From: an uncultured Chthonomonadales bacterium
GTDB taxonomy: Bacteria > Armatimonadota > Chthonomonadetes > Chthonomonadales > CAJBBX01
Direction: 5' to 3'
NCBI GenBank assembly: GCA_938005745.1
Contig: CALLMM010000020.1
Span: forward strand, 1 to 64,000
Length of the DNA stretch: 64,000 nucleotides
How positions within the stretch are numbered: position 1 is the stretch's first letter; every line of letters starts with the position of its first letter. This document shows, piece by piece, positions 44,745 through 53,161 of the stretch. Made by a program: the position numbers and the translations under genes. The notes under the pieces are model-generated. The model was not told the DNA's origin. It made no database searches and was given only the letters and a program-made list of their open reading frames with translations.

Positions 44745-45599
44745 ATGGATTCACTGGACAAGATCTTCTACGATGAGCTGACCTGGACCGAGATTAACGA
44801 GGCGGTTCTTGCCGGCAAGGTCGTGCTGCTCCCCATCGGCAGCACCGAGCAGCACGGGCATCATCTGCCGCTCGATGTGGACAACTTCCTGGCGCGCAGC
44901 GTCTGCATCGCCGCCGCAAAGATCGCCCCGCGCGAAACCCTCGTCATGCCGACCATTCCCTACGGCTACAATGAGCACGCCCTCGACTTCCCCGGCACGA
45001 TCCACGTGCACTATGACCACTTCATCGAGTACTGTCTGGATGTGGTCAAGAGCGTGGCGTATGCGGGCTTTTCGCGCATCATCATCATAGACGGGCACGG
45101 CTCCAACGAGCACCTGTGCGAGTTCATCGCGCGGCGCGCCACGCTGGAGACCGATGCGATGGTCGCCTCCACCATCTGGACGAATCTCGCGATTGAGGCG
45201 TTTGAAGCGGTGCGCGAGTCGGGGCATGGCGGGGCGGCGCATGCCTGTGAACTGGAGACCTCCGCCTACCTCTATCTGGAGCCATCGCGGGTACAGATGG
45301 AGAAGGCGCAGGATCACTACGGCGGCGCGGCGGGGAAAGAGGGATCGAAGTTCCTGCATGTGGACCTGACAAAGGGCTGGGGACCGATGAAGCTGGTGCG
45401 CTGGACGAGCAGCGCGACGCCCAGCGGCGTCTCCGGCGCGCCGACCCTCGCTACCCCCGAGAAGGGGCGCGCCATTGTGGAGGGGGCGGCGCAGAACCTG
45501 GTCGCGTTCCTGCGGGAGTTTCGCGCGATGACGAAGGGCGATCGGGTGGATCATCGCGCCGTCAAACCCGATCTGCCCGTCCTGCCCAGCCTGGATTGA
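44745..45599 (+). CDS. creatininase family protein
   Basis: 284 residues, start ATG after AAGGGGGG; longer in-frame extensions to 44649 overlap the preceding gene and are unlikely. The hallmark 'VVLLPIGSTEQHGHHLPLDVDNFLA' carries the metal ligands, with 'PTIPYGYNEHALDFPGTI' and 'IIIIDGHGSNEH' following, as expected for the amidohydrolase-like creatininase fold. Family members hydrolyse cyclic amides or act on formamidopyrimidine-type compounds. It closes the sugar-acid operon. Whether it acts in that pathway or on a nitrogenous by-product is unknown. Confidence 0.92.
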   Translation: MDSLDKIFYDELTWTEINEAVLAGKVVLLPIGSTEQHGHHLPLDVDNFLARSVCIAAAKIAPRETLVMPTIPYGYNEHALDFPGTIHVHYDHFIEYCLDVVKSVAYAGFSRIIIIDGHGSNEHLCEFIARRATLETDAMVASTIWTNLAIEAFEAVRESGHGGAAHACELETSAYLYLEPSRVQMEKAQDHYGGAAGKEGSKFLHVDLTKGWGPMKLVRWTSSATPSGVSGAPTLATPEKGRAIVEGAAQNLVAFLREFRAMTKGDRVDHRAVKPDLPVLPSLD

Positions 45600-45689
45600 A
45601 GGAGGTTCGCGCCTGAGTGACGAATCTCACCGCATGTCCGCATCCTGTCCTGTGAAGACGTATATGTCCATGGCGGTGGGCAGGTCGTG

Positions 45690-46307
45690 ATGGCTGATTC
45701 ACGCTCTGGTTCGCGGCGCCGGTGGCGGCTTGTCTGCTGCTCCGGCTGTGCGCTCATCGGGATCGTCAGCCTGATCCTGCTCTGGCTGCTGCTCTCCTCC
45801 CCGCCCGCTCCGCCGCCCCCGTCTCCTGCCGAACTGCAGCGCCTGGAGCAGCGCATCGAGTCTCTGCGCAAAGAGGTGGCGGCGATCGAGAAGGACGCCC
45901 GCGAGGGACGCTCCCGCACCTTCCAGCTTACCCTGACCGAAGAGGAGATCAACTCCTTCCTGCTCTCCGACCGGGAATCGCGACGCGCGCTGGAGCGGCA
46001 TCGGATCGAACGCGCCTTTGTGCGCATCGAATCGGGGCGCATCTATGCGACCGCCAGCCGCCGGGTCAACGGCGTCCTCCTCTCGGTGACCGCCGTCATC
46101 GTGCCCCTCATGAGAGATGAACGGTCGCTGGATGCGCGGGTGGAGCAGGTGGATGTGGGGCGTCTGAGCGTGCCGGAGGCGACGGTGCGCGGGCTGATCA
46201 ACGAGATCATCGCCGCCTTTCGCGCTCAGAATCTGGAGTCCGGCGCGCGGTTCCAGTCGCTGGAGATCGCCGACAGGAAGATCACTGTAACGGGAGTAAC
46301 CCGATAG
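45690..46307 (+). CDS. membrane-anchored coiled-coil protein of unknown function
   Basis: 205 residues. I do not recognise the family. One transmembrane helix (about 18-37, 'IGIVSLILLWLLLSSPP'), a Pro-rich stretch, a coiled coil (about 48-72, 'ELQRLEQRIESLRKEVAAIEKDAREG'-like heptads), and a compact C-terminal domain with alternating beta strands ('RTFQLTLTEEEINSFLLSD', 'QSLEIADRKITVTGVTR') somewhat like small lipid-binding YpmS/LmeA-type domains. That similarity is only an impression. Start ATG at 45690, preceded by a GTG codon; the ribosome site is weak. The ABC-exporter-like gene follows after 66 bp. Confidence 0.7.
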   Translation: MADSRSGSRRRWRLVCCSGCALIGIVSLILLWLLLSSPPAPPPPSPAELQRLEQRIESLRKEVAAIEKDAREGRSRTFQLTLTEEEINSFLLSDRESRRALERHRIERAFVRIESGRIYATASRRVNGVLLSVTAVIVPLMRDERSLDARVEQVDVGRLSVPEATVRGLINEIIAAFRAQNLESGARFQSLEIADRKITVTGVTR

Positions 46308-46373
46308 ACGGCGCAGGGGCGGCGATGCCGGTTCGCTCCGGACCCTTTTTACAACTGCGCCGGGCATATTTTC

Positions 46374-48026
46374 ATGATCCTGACCCTGCTTTCGGTTCGA
46401 TGGCTGGCTCTGAAGAACACCGTCCTGCGCGCCGGCGCGCAGGAGAGACGGCGTTCGCGCGTCAATCTGCTGCTGTCGGCGCTGATCGTCGGGGTGATCG
46501 GGGTGATGTCCTACCAGTTCATCACCCCCTTCGCCGCGATGGCGGAGGACAGTCCGACCATCGCAACGATCCTGCAGGACTTTCCGGCATTCGCGCTCTT
46601 CTCCGCCTTCTGGCTGCTGCTGCTGTCGGCGGTAACCGTCGGGATCCAGACCTTCTATCTGAACCAAGAGCTTCCCCTGCTCCTCTCCGCGCCGGTCTCT
46701 CCGCGCGCGGTCTTCGGCGCGAAGTTTCTGGAGGCAACCGCCGCCAACACCGCCCTGTTTCTGACCATCGGCATCCCGCTGACGATCTCCTACGGCATGG
46801 CGCGTGCGTTCGCCATGACCGTCTACCTGCCCCTGGTGGCGATGGCGATGGTTCCCTTCTGCGCGGTTCCGACAGGGATCGGACTGCTGCTCTCCTTCCT
46901 GTTGATGCGCGTGCTTCCCGCCAATCGAACCCGCGATGTGCTGGGCGCGCTGGGGATCGCCGCGTTTGCAGGGATCTACTTCGCGCTCAGTGTCAGCGTC
47001 CGGCGGATGGGAGATACACACGCGCTGCAGGAGAACGTTTCGCGGTTTGCGGGGATACTGAGCGCGCCGCTCTTCGGCGCGGGACCGTGGGCGTGGGCGG
47101 GAGACGCGATCAGCGGAGCGCAGAGGGGGGACGCAGTTGCCGTCCGCCTGGCTCTGCTGTGGGCGCTGGCAGCCGCGACGATCGGGATCACGACGCTGGC
47201 GGCGCAGTGGATGCACTGGCGCGGGTGGGCGGCGGCGCAGGAGGCGGCGCGTCCCGCCGCCGGATCGGTGAAAGGGAGCCGAAGCGGGCGATGGGATCGC
47301 CTGTTCGCTCCGCTGCCCGGTCCGCTGCGCTCGGTGCTGCTGAAGGACCTGCGGACGCTCCGCCGCGATATGCGCCAGCTCTCCCTGCTCTTCATCCCCA
47401 TCGCGGTGGTGGCGGTGTTTCTGGTCAATGTCTGGCAGACCCCGCAGGTGCATGAGATTCCCTCCGCACTGCTGGGGCTGTCCATGCATCCGGTGCTGGC
47501 GATGATCTCGCTACGCCTGGCGATGTCGGGATTTGTGGGCGAGGGACGGGCGATGTGGGTGATGCTGGCGGCTCCCAACGACCCCCGAACCATCATGATC
47601 AGTAAATTTCTCTATGCCTTCGGGCTGTCGTTTCCGCTTGCCGGCGTGGTGACGGTGATCTACTGTCTGCTGCGGATGACCTCCGGGATCGGGTGGGCAG
47701 CCAATCTGTTTCTGTCGCTGGTGGCGGTGGCGGGTTTCTGCGGCATCGGGGTCGGGGCGAGCGTACTGGTCTCCGACTTCCGGGCGGAGAGCGCGCGCTT
47801 TACGATCTCCGCCGGCGCACGTGTCGTGACCTTCCTCGTACAGATGACCTATCTGGGACTGCTGTCGGTGGTCTCGGTCGCCGCCTGGGCGCTGACAGCG
47901 ATGCAGGGGCTGCCGCTGCTTCCGGTGATGTTTGTTTCGGGGCTGTCTCTCGTGGGGGCGGCGGCGGTCTGCGTCTATGCCCCTCTGGCGATGGGGGCGA
48001 ACCGCCTGCGTCAGATGGAGTGGTAG
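46374..48026 (+). CDS. putative ABC exporter membrane protein
   Basis: 550 residues, about 12 hydrophobic helices. 'LALKNTVLRAGAQERRRSR', 'NQELPLLLSAPVSPRAVFGAKFLEA' and 'RTLRRDMRQLSLLFIPIAVVAVF' match the putative ABC exporter family of membrane subunits, in which two similar halves are often seen. No ATP-binding gene lies beside it, so the partner must be elsewhere if it is an ABC system. Ribosome site before ATG 46374 is weak. It converges on the exosortase gene over a shared hairpin at 48030. The exported substrate is unknown. Confidence 0.72.
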   Translation: MILTLLSVRWLALKNTVLRAGAQERRRSRVNLLLSALIVGVIGVMSYQFITPFAAMAEDSPTIATILQDFPAFALFSAFWLLLLSAVTVGIQTFYLNQELPLLLSAPVSPRAVFGAKFLEATAANTALFLTIGIPLTISYGMARAFAMTVYLPLVAMAMVPFCAVPTGIGLLLSFLLMRVLPANRTRDVLGALGIAAFAGIYFALSVSVRRMGDTHALQENVSRFAGILSAPLFGAGPWAWAGDAISGAQRGDAVAVRLALLWALAAATIGITTLAAQWMHWRGWAAAQEAARPAAGSVKGSRSGRWDRLFAPLPGPLRSVLLKDLRTLRRDMRQLSLLFIPIAVVAVFLVNVWQTPQVHEIPSALLGLSMHPVLAMISLRLAMSGFVGEGRAMWVMLAAPNDPRTIMISKFLYAFGLSFPLAGVVTVIYCLLRMTSGIGWAANLFLSLVAVAGFCGIGVGASVLVSDFRAESARFTISAGARVVTFLVQMTYLGLLSVVSVAAWALTAMQGLPLLPVMFVSGLSLVGAAAVCVYAPLAMGANRLRQMEW

Positions 48027-48029
48027 TAG

Positions 48030-48063
48030 AGCGGCTCCCCGATCCCTCACGGGAAGCCGCTCC
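48030..48063. terminator. hairpin between convergent genes
   Basis: GAGCGGCTCCCC (48030-48041) pairs with the sequence ending GGGAAGCCGCTC (48063), 11 of 12 pairs, loop of about 10 nt. It lies between the ABC-exporter-like gene and the exosortase gene. No T-run follows. Confidence 0.55.
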
Positions 48064-48081
48064 AGGAGAAGGATGGCTGGA

Positions 48082-49797
48082 CTAACGGGCGGCCGTCGTC
48101 CGGGCGGACACGGGCGGCTCCGCCAGCACGCGACCGGCAACTGTGGGCCAGAAGGCGCGGATGAAGCTGCGAAGCTCCTCGCGGCGCACCTCGTCGGCGC
48201 CCTCCGCGTTCTGCATGAACCGCAGGAAGTAGAAGGGGCGCGTGCCGCCGCCCAGCAGCGTCTGACGCACGATCTCCGCATGGACGCGCGCCATGCTGTG
48301 CACCAGTTTGCCGTCCACCACAAAGGCGAACATCAGCAGCCGCTTCGTGTTCTTGCGCGGGTCTATCGCCGTGAACTCCTGCACCATCACGGGACCGACC
48401 TGCGTCTGAATGGTCTCTTTCCTCCCGGCTTCAATCAGAAAGCCGCTGCCGGTGAAGCACTCCGCCGGATCGTGGAAGGTGCGTCGGCTGCTGCCCCCCG
48501 TGATCAGCAGGTTGATAAATCCGGTCTTCGGGGACTTCGCCATATAGTCGCGATCCAGGAATATCTCCGGTTGCAGCGTCTCCTGCACGATTTTCGAGAT
48601 GGGGCGGTCCTTATCCCAGCGGCTCCATTCTCCGCCCCCGACCGTTGTGGGAACCTCCTCCGTCCGCATAATCGGCGTGCTGGCTTTCGGCGGGTTCACT
48701 AGACCCCCGTGCACGACCGCCGCCGTCAAGCCGACGATGGCGATCACCGGAAAGACGCCCAGAGAGAGCAGGGGAAGGGTCTGCGGGCGAGGCGCGCCGT
48801 ACTGAACGTTCAGCCTCTCGATCTGCTCCGCCTTCTCTTTCGCCTCCTGCGCCTTCCACTCCGCATCGGTCAGTTTCGGGCGATTGGGATCGTCGGGCGG
48901 ATCGAGCAGCGGGATGCCGAAGAACTTCTCGCATCGCAGCACTCTGGCGAAGCTGAACAGGAACATAAAGCCCAGGATCAGTACGATGAAGCCGCTGTAG
49001 TCGTGGAAGGTGGAGGCTGCCTGCGTGCTGAAAATCTCCCCGACGATGCCGATCAGGGTGATGCGGACGCCGTTGACCAGGATCGCCAGCGGAATGGAGA
49101 TCAGGAAGAGAGTCCACCGCTTCCACTTCGCCGCCTCGACCAGATAGGCAAATGCGCCGGAAAACGCCATCAGACCGATGAGCGTCTTGAAACCGCTGCA
49201 GGGAACCTCGACGTTCATCAGATAGGTGTCCATCTGAATCTGCGTGCCGATGCGGGTGTTGTGAAAGCCGATCAGGTTCAGAGCGGCGGAAGCGAACTTT
49301 GCCGAAGTCATCTGAATGGGAAATCCGGCGACGTTGATAACCTGATTGGGCACGATGGGGATCATCGTCAGCAGAAACAGGATGGGGAAGAGCAGCGCCC
49401 GGGTCATCTGCCTGCCGGCGATGGTCAGCACGGCTCCGATCAGGAACAGAATAAAGGAGATGGAGAGGGTAACCGTCACGTCGGCGCGATAGGCGTACAG
49501 CACCGCCGCCATCGCCAGCGCGATCAGCGACAGTCCCCACCAGCTATGGGTGATCGGCAGACGGCGCAGCTTCTCGCGGTCGCGCCAGATCATTGCCGCC
49601 ACGAAAAACGGGATGAAGACGCCGTGCGCGTAGTAGCTGCCGTCCGCCGTCCACTCCATATACCACCAGCTTATGGCGCGCGTGTAGAGCAGGGCTGCCA
49701 GACCGGTCAGCGCGATCAGAAGGATGATCGGCAGCATCGCCGGACGCGCCGCCGGGACTTGCTGCGCCTCGCGCGGCAGTTCCTTGGAGATAGCCAT
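48082..49797 (-). CDS. exosortase fused to EpsI-like (DUF3485) domain
   Basis: 571 residues from ATG 49797. An upstream ATG at 49854 is possible but has no ribosome site. The N-terminal ~300 residues are the polytopic exosortase with the catalytic triad visible: Cys200 in 'VEVPCSGFKTL', Arg245 in 'NGVRITLIG' and His265 in 'STFHDYSGF'. A soluble linker rich in Glu/Lys follows, then a C-terminal EpsI/DUF3485 domain with 'RTFHDPAECFTGSGFLIE' and 'LVHSMARVHAEI'. Exosortases process PEP-CTERM proteins at the surface; EpsI domains accompany them in EPS operons. It is the last gene of the polysaccharide operon and is probably responsible for the PEP-CTERM protein at 20663. Confidence 0.88.
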   Translation of the reverse strand: MAISKELPREAQQVPAARPAMLPIILLIALTGLAALLYTRAISWWYMEWTADGSYYAHGVFIPFFVAAMIWRDREKLRRLPITHSWWGLSLIALAMAAVLYAYRADVTVTLSISFILFLIGAVLTIAGRQMTRALLFPILFLLTMIPIVPNQVINVAGFPIQMTSAKFASAALNLIGFHNTRIGTQIQMDTYLMNVEVPCSGFKTLIGLMAFSGAFAYLVEAAKWKRWTLFLISIPLAILVNGVRITLIGIVGEIFSTQAASTFHDYSGFIVLILGFMFLFSFARVLRCEKFFGIPLLDPPDDPNRPKLTDAEWKAQEAKEKAEQIERLNVQYGAPRPQTLPLLSLGVFPVIAIVGLTAAVVHGGLVNPPKASTPIMRTEEVPTTVGGGEWSRWDKDRPISKIVQETLQPEIFLDRDYMAKSPKTGFINLLITGGSSRRTFHDPAECFTGSGFLIEAGRKETIQTQVGPVMVQEFTAIDPRKNTKRLLMFAFVVDGKLVHSMARVHAEIVRQTLLGGGTRPFYFLRFMQNAEGADEVRREELRSFIRAFWPTVAGRVLAEPPVSARTTAAR

Positions 49798-49916
49798 CGT
49801 GTTGTAAGCCTCGCTATACCGGCGAAGGGGAGCGCGGATGCGTTCCCCTTCCATAGACTGATATAAGAGCGCCGCCGCGTTGGGAACCGATCGAGGACGG
49901 CGTTGGAGATGGGAGA

Positions 49917-50873
49917 CTACTGCGCGCTGCGCGCCTCTTCCAGCGCCGAGATGTCGTTGAAGATCATCGCCTTCATCGTGTACTTCAGCGTGGGCGGATC
50001 GGTAACGATCTTATCCTGGTTCTCATCCCAGAGCTTTCGCAGCACCTCCTGCATCGGTGTGGCGCGGGTCAGCTTGAAGTCGCGAGCGACCTTCGCCTTC
50101 ACCTCTTCCAGATTCACCTGCTTGCCGGGTTCGATCTTCACCATCTTCACGACCAGAAACCGCGACTGTCCCGGAAAGACGCGCACCTCGTCGGGTTTCA
50201 TCGCCGCCATCTGGTTGATCATCGCGCTCTGCGCCGGCTTGCCCGTCGGCTTGGCGACGACCATCGTGCCGTCCACGCCGGCGATCCGGGCGACCTGTCC
50301 CTTCGGATCCAGCTGCTGCTGGATCAGGGTCATGTCGCTGATATTCTGCTGCATCAGGGTAACCGCTTTGTCGGCGGTTGCTCGATCCGCGCATTCGATC
50401 ACCCGCAGATGAAGCTTGTCCGGCAGATCCCATCGTCCCGGATTGCGCTGGAAGAAATCCTGCAGATCGGCGTCGGTCGCCTGAACGTCTCTGGTCATCA
50501 GGTTGGCAAGCGCGATCTTGTACTCCTGTTCCCGGCGGGCGATCGCCTTTTTCCAGGGCTGACTGGCGAACTCCGCCGCCTTCGCGGGAACCTGCTCCGT
50601 CAGATCCTTGAGATACTCCTCCACCTCTTTGGGATCGGGGGAGAGGTTGGCTCTCTTCGCCGCCTGCATCACCAGTTCATACTTGGCGACCTCGATCTGC
50701 GTCTCGATGCCGTGCCGCTCCCAGAGCCAGTCGTGGAGCAGCTTCTGGGTCACCACATAGTCGCCGATCTGCATCTGCGTGCGGTTCCGCTGGGCTTTGT
50801 TGTACAGCAGGAAGTTGCCGATGACAGATACCACCAGGCAGACGACCACCAGACCCATGATAAACTTCTTCAT
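49917..50873 (-). CDS. SurA/PpiC-like peptidyl-prolyl isomerase or chaperone, membrane-anchored
   Basis: 318 residues, start ATG after GAAGGAGT. One N-terminal membrane segment (about 3-22). A SurA_N-like helical part with 'LLHDWLWERHGIETQIEVAKYELVMQAAKRAN' follows, then a parvulin-like region near residues 150-245 ('KLHLRVIECADRATADKAVTLM', 'AQSAMINQMAAMKPDEV', 'RFLVVKMVKIEPG'), without the clearest catalytic block of canonical parvulins. PpiC-type chaperones fold or escort exported proteins. Its place in the exosortase/EPS operon suggests it serves PEP-CTERM substrates or EPS machinery. That is inference. Confidence 0.8.
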   Translation of the reverse strand: MKKFIMGLVVVCLVVSVIGNFLLYNKAQRNRTQMQIGDYVVTQKLLHDWLWERHGIETQIEVAKYELVMQAAKRANLSPDPKEVEEYLKDLTEQVPAKAAEFASQPWKKAIARREQEYKIALANLMTRDVQATDADLQDFFQRNPGRWDLPDKLHLRVIECADRATADKAVTLMQQNISDMTLIQQQLDPKGQVARIAGVDGTMVVAKPTGKPAQSAMINQMAAMKPDEVRVFPGQSRFLVVKMVKIEPGKQVNLEEVKAKVARDFKLTRATPMQEVLRKLWDENQDKIVTDPPTLKYTMKAMIFNDISALEEARSAQ

Positions 50874-50883
50874 ATTTACTCCT

Positions 50884-52071
50884 TCAGGCTTTGCCTTGCG
50901 GGGCAGCCTGCCTCCTCGTCGCGGCTGCCGGCATTGCCGATGCCCGTATTACGCGAGTCAGGCGCGTCACCCAGTGTTCCAGTGACATCCTCTCTTCAAT
51001 AACGCGCCGGGCGTTCTGACCCAGTCGGCGGGCTTCCGCCGGGTCCTCTAACAGGCGGACGATACAGGCGCGCAGCGCCGCCGGATCGCCGGGAGGCACA
51101 TAGAGTCCGGTCACGCCCTCCTCGACCACATCGCATTGACCCGTTGTGCGCGAGACGATGACCGCTTTCCCCATCGCCATCGCCTCCAGCAGCGTGGTCA
51201 CGCCCGCCTGAAAATCGTTCTCATACAACGGCACCACCACAAACCGGGACTGCGCGTAGAGCTGCCGCAACTCATTATACGGATAGCGCCGCGCGGAAAC
51301 GTTCTGTGGAAGTTCCCGGTTTTTGGTCTCATTTTTATGTTTCGACCAGGGGCTGGCAGCCGCCAGGCAGACCTCCACCTCCAGATCGCGCACCGCCTCG
51401 ATCATCGTCGGGTAGTCGCGCCACTCCAGACCCGCGCTGCAGATCATGTTGCGCTCCGGCAGAGCCATCGGACGATAGAACCGGTGGTCGGCGTGGAACG
51501 GGATCAGATGCAGCTTCTCCAGCGGGATGCCGAGCGTGCGCACGGCGTACTCTCTCTGCGGCGTCGCATAGACGAAGATCGCATCCATCTGTGCATGCAG
51601 GGAGCGCATGAAAAACCTTTTCTTCTTCGGCGACAGATGGTGTCCGATCAGCACATGCCCCGGACGACGGCGCGTCGTCTTCAACAGCGCCGCCAGCGGG
51701 ATGCTCACGCTCTCGCTGTTGGAGAAGATCACGTCGTATCGGCGGCGGTGCACAAAGCCGTACATCGCCAGCGCCGCGCTCCTGCCGGCGCGGGCGGCGG
51801 CGCGAACCAGCGGATGACGCTCCGCGGCAATCAGGGAGAAGTCGGCGATGTCGGCGGTGTCGCCCTGCGCCTGCAGCGCGCTCTGCAGGGCGTAGTAGTC
51901 CATCAGCGGATGCTCGTCTGCCGCCACCTGCGCCTCAATCCCTGTTTTCACTTCGCTGGGGATCAGCAGCAGGACGCGTAGCGGGGAGTCTGGAGCATGG
52001 GCGCCGTTGGCATGCGCTTTGCTCCTCTCCACACCTGTCCGCTCCTGCTCCCTATTGCGCCGGTCTGCCAT
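50884..52071 (-). CDS. GT4-family glycosyltransferase
   Basis: 395 residues, start ATG after GAGGTGCG; the first 20 bp overlap the preceding gene. The N-terminal ~20 residues are low-complexity. The GT-B fold shows 'LRVLLLIPSEVKTGIEAQ' at the start and 'VPLYENDFQAGVTTLLEAMAMGKAVIVSRTTG' at the C-terminal nucleotide-sugar site, followed by 'GVTGLYVPPGDPAALRACIVRLLEDP'. It transfers a sugar from a nucleotide donor during exopolysaccharide assembly. Donor and acceptor are unknown. Confidence 0.9.
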   Translation of the reverse strand: MADRRNREQERTGVERSKAHANGAHAPDSPLRVLLLIPSEVKTGIEAQVAADEHPLMDYYALQSALQAQGDTADIADFSLIAAERHPLVRAAARAGRSAALAMYGFVHRRRYDVIFSNSESVSIPLAALLKTTRRRPGHVLIGHHLSPKKKRFFMRSLHAQMDAIFVYATPQREYAVRTLGIPLEKLHLIPFHADHRFYRPMALPERNMICSAGLEWRDYPTMIEAVRDLEVEVCLAAASPWSKHKNETKNRELPQNVSARRYPYNELRQLYAQSRFVVVPLYENDFQAGVTTLLEAMAMGKAVIVSRTTGQCDVVEEGVTGLYVPPGDPAALRACIVRLLEDPAEARRLGQNARRVIEERMSLEHWVTRLTRVIRASAMPAAATRRQAAPQGKA

Positions 52072-53161
52072 CCACGCACCTCTTGTAGAGCGCGATCACC
52101 GCCTGATAGTTTCGCGCGCCGTCAAACTTCTGTTCCGCCTTCTGTCTTCCGGCGCGTCCCATGCGCCAGCGCAGGTCGGCGTCCTCCGCCAGCTGCAGCG
52201 TGCGCGCCGCCAGCGATTCGGCGTCGCCCGGAGCGATCAGGTAGCCGGTTACGCCGTCGTCCACCTCCTCGCACAGCGCGCCGACGCTCGCCGCCACCAC
52301 CGGCAGTTCCGCCGCCATCGCCTCCATTACGGCGATCGGCAGGCAGTCGCCCTGCGTCGGGAAGACGAAGATATCCGCGTTCTCGTAGAGCGCCATCAGC
52401 TCTGGCGAATTGGCGATCAGTCCGTGATGCACGCGCACCCCCTGCAGACCGTCGGTGTTCACCGGCTCCCGCGTAACGATATCCAGTTCGCACTTCCCGC
52501 AGAGCCGCTCCCGATACGCCTTCAGCAGCAGCTCTCCGCCCTTTCGCCGGAAATCGCCGCCGACAAAGAGCAGGCGTGCGGCTCCGGGCTTCGGGTGGGG
52601 CGGGCGGTCAAAATGCCATCGTCCCATATCCACGCCCGGCGGGATGACCGTAACCTTTGCGGCGGGAATGCCGTAGTCGTTCACCAGCGACTGCTTCGCC
52701 CAGTCGCACCATGTGATCAGATGGCGCGCACGGACGAACGTTTTGCGGTTCAGCCGGTTCTTGAAACGCTCCAGTGCGCCCAGGCGGCTCGGCTGATGCT
52801 CGTAGGCGGCTCCGACCGTATCCACGTTCAGCGGCGTGGCGTCCAGCGATACGATGGTCGGAACCTGCCGCATCAAGCCGGTCGCCAGCAGCGCGGTTAC
52901 CTGCGTATGGAAGAACAGACCGTCCAGCCGCTTCCGATGCAGCGCGCTTTTTGCCATGCGGAGCGCGCGGACGCTGGCGCGCAGCGTCCAGTTGCTCCGG
53001 AAGGGAGGAATGCGCTGCCAGATGTCGGGGCGGGCGAACTCGACCGGCATCCACTCGCCCGCGAGATCGCTGTCGCAGGAAGCCCAGTGACGCAGGTTCC
53101 GGTCGTGCGTAACATGCCCCAGCGTCTGCTCCATCACAAAACCCAGCCGATAGATAGCCAT
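52052..53161 (-). CDS. GT4-family glycosyltransferase
   Basis: 369 residues from ATG 53161, whose A is the last base of the preceding stop codon (TGATG). The open frame upstream of it is a shadow of the next gene. 'WCDWAKQSLVNDYGIPAAKVTVIPPGVDMGRW' and 'ARLLFVGGDFRRKGGELLLKAY' are GT4 hallmarks, and the donor-site block is 'FVFPTQGDCLPIAVMEAMAAELPVVAASVGALCEEV'. The neighbouring gene at 53161-54300 is a close paralogue in order and motifs. Cytoplasmic enzyme of EPS assembly. Confidence 0.92.
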   Translation of the reverse strand: MAIYRLGFVMEQTLGHVTHDRNLRHWASCDSDLAGEWMPVEFARPDIWQRIPPFRSNWTLRASVRALRMAKSALHRKRLDGLFFHTQVTALLATGLMRQVPTIVSLDATPLNVDTVGAAYEHQPSRLGALERFKNRLNRKTFVRARHLITWCDWAKQSLVNDYGIPAAKVTVIPPGVDMGRWHFDRPPHPKPGAARLLFVGGDFRRKGGELLLKAYRERLCGKCELDIVTREPVNTDGLQGVRVHHGLIANSPELMALYENADIFVFPTQGDCLPIAVMEAMAAELPVVAASVGALCEEVDDGVTGYLIAPGDAESLAARTLQLAEDADLRWRMGRAGRQKAEQKFDGARNYQAVIALYKRCVDGRPAQ

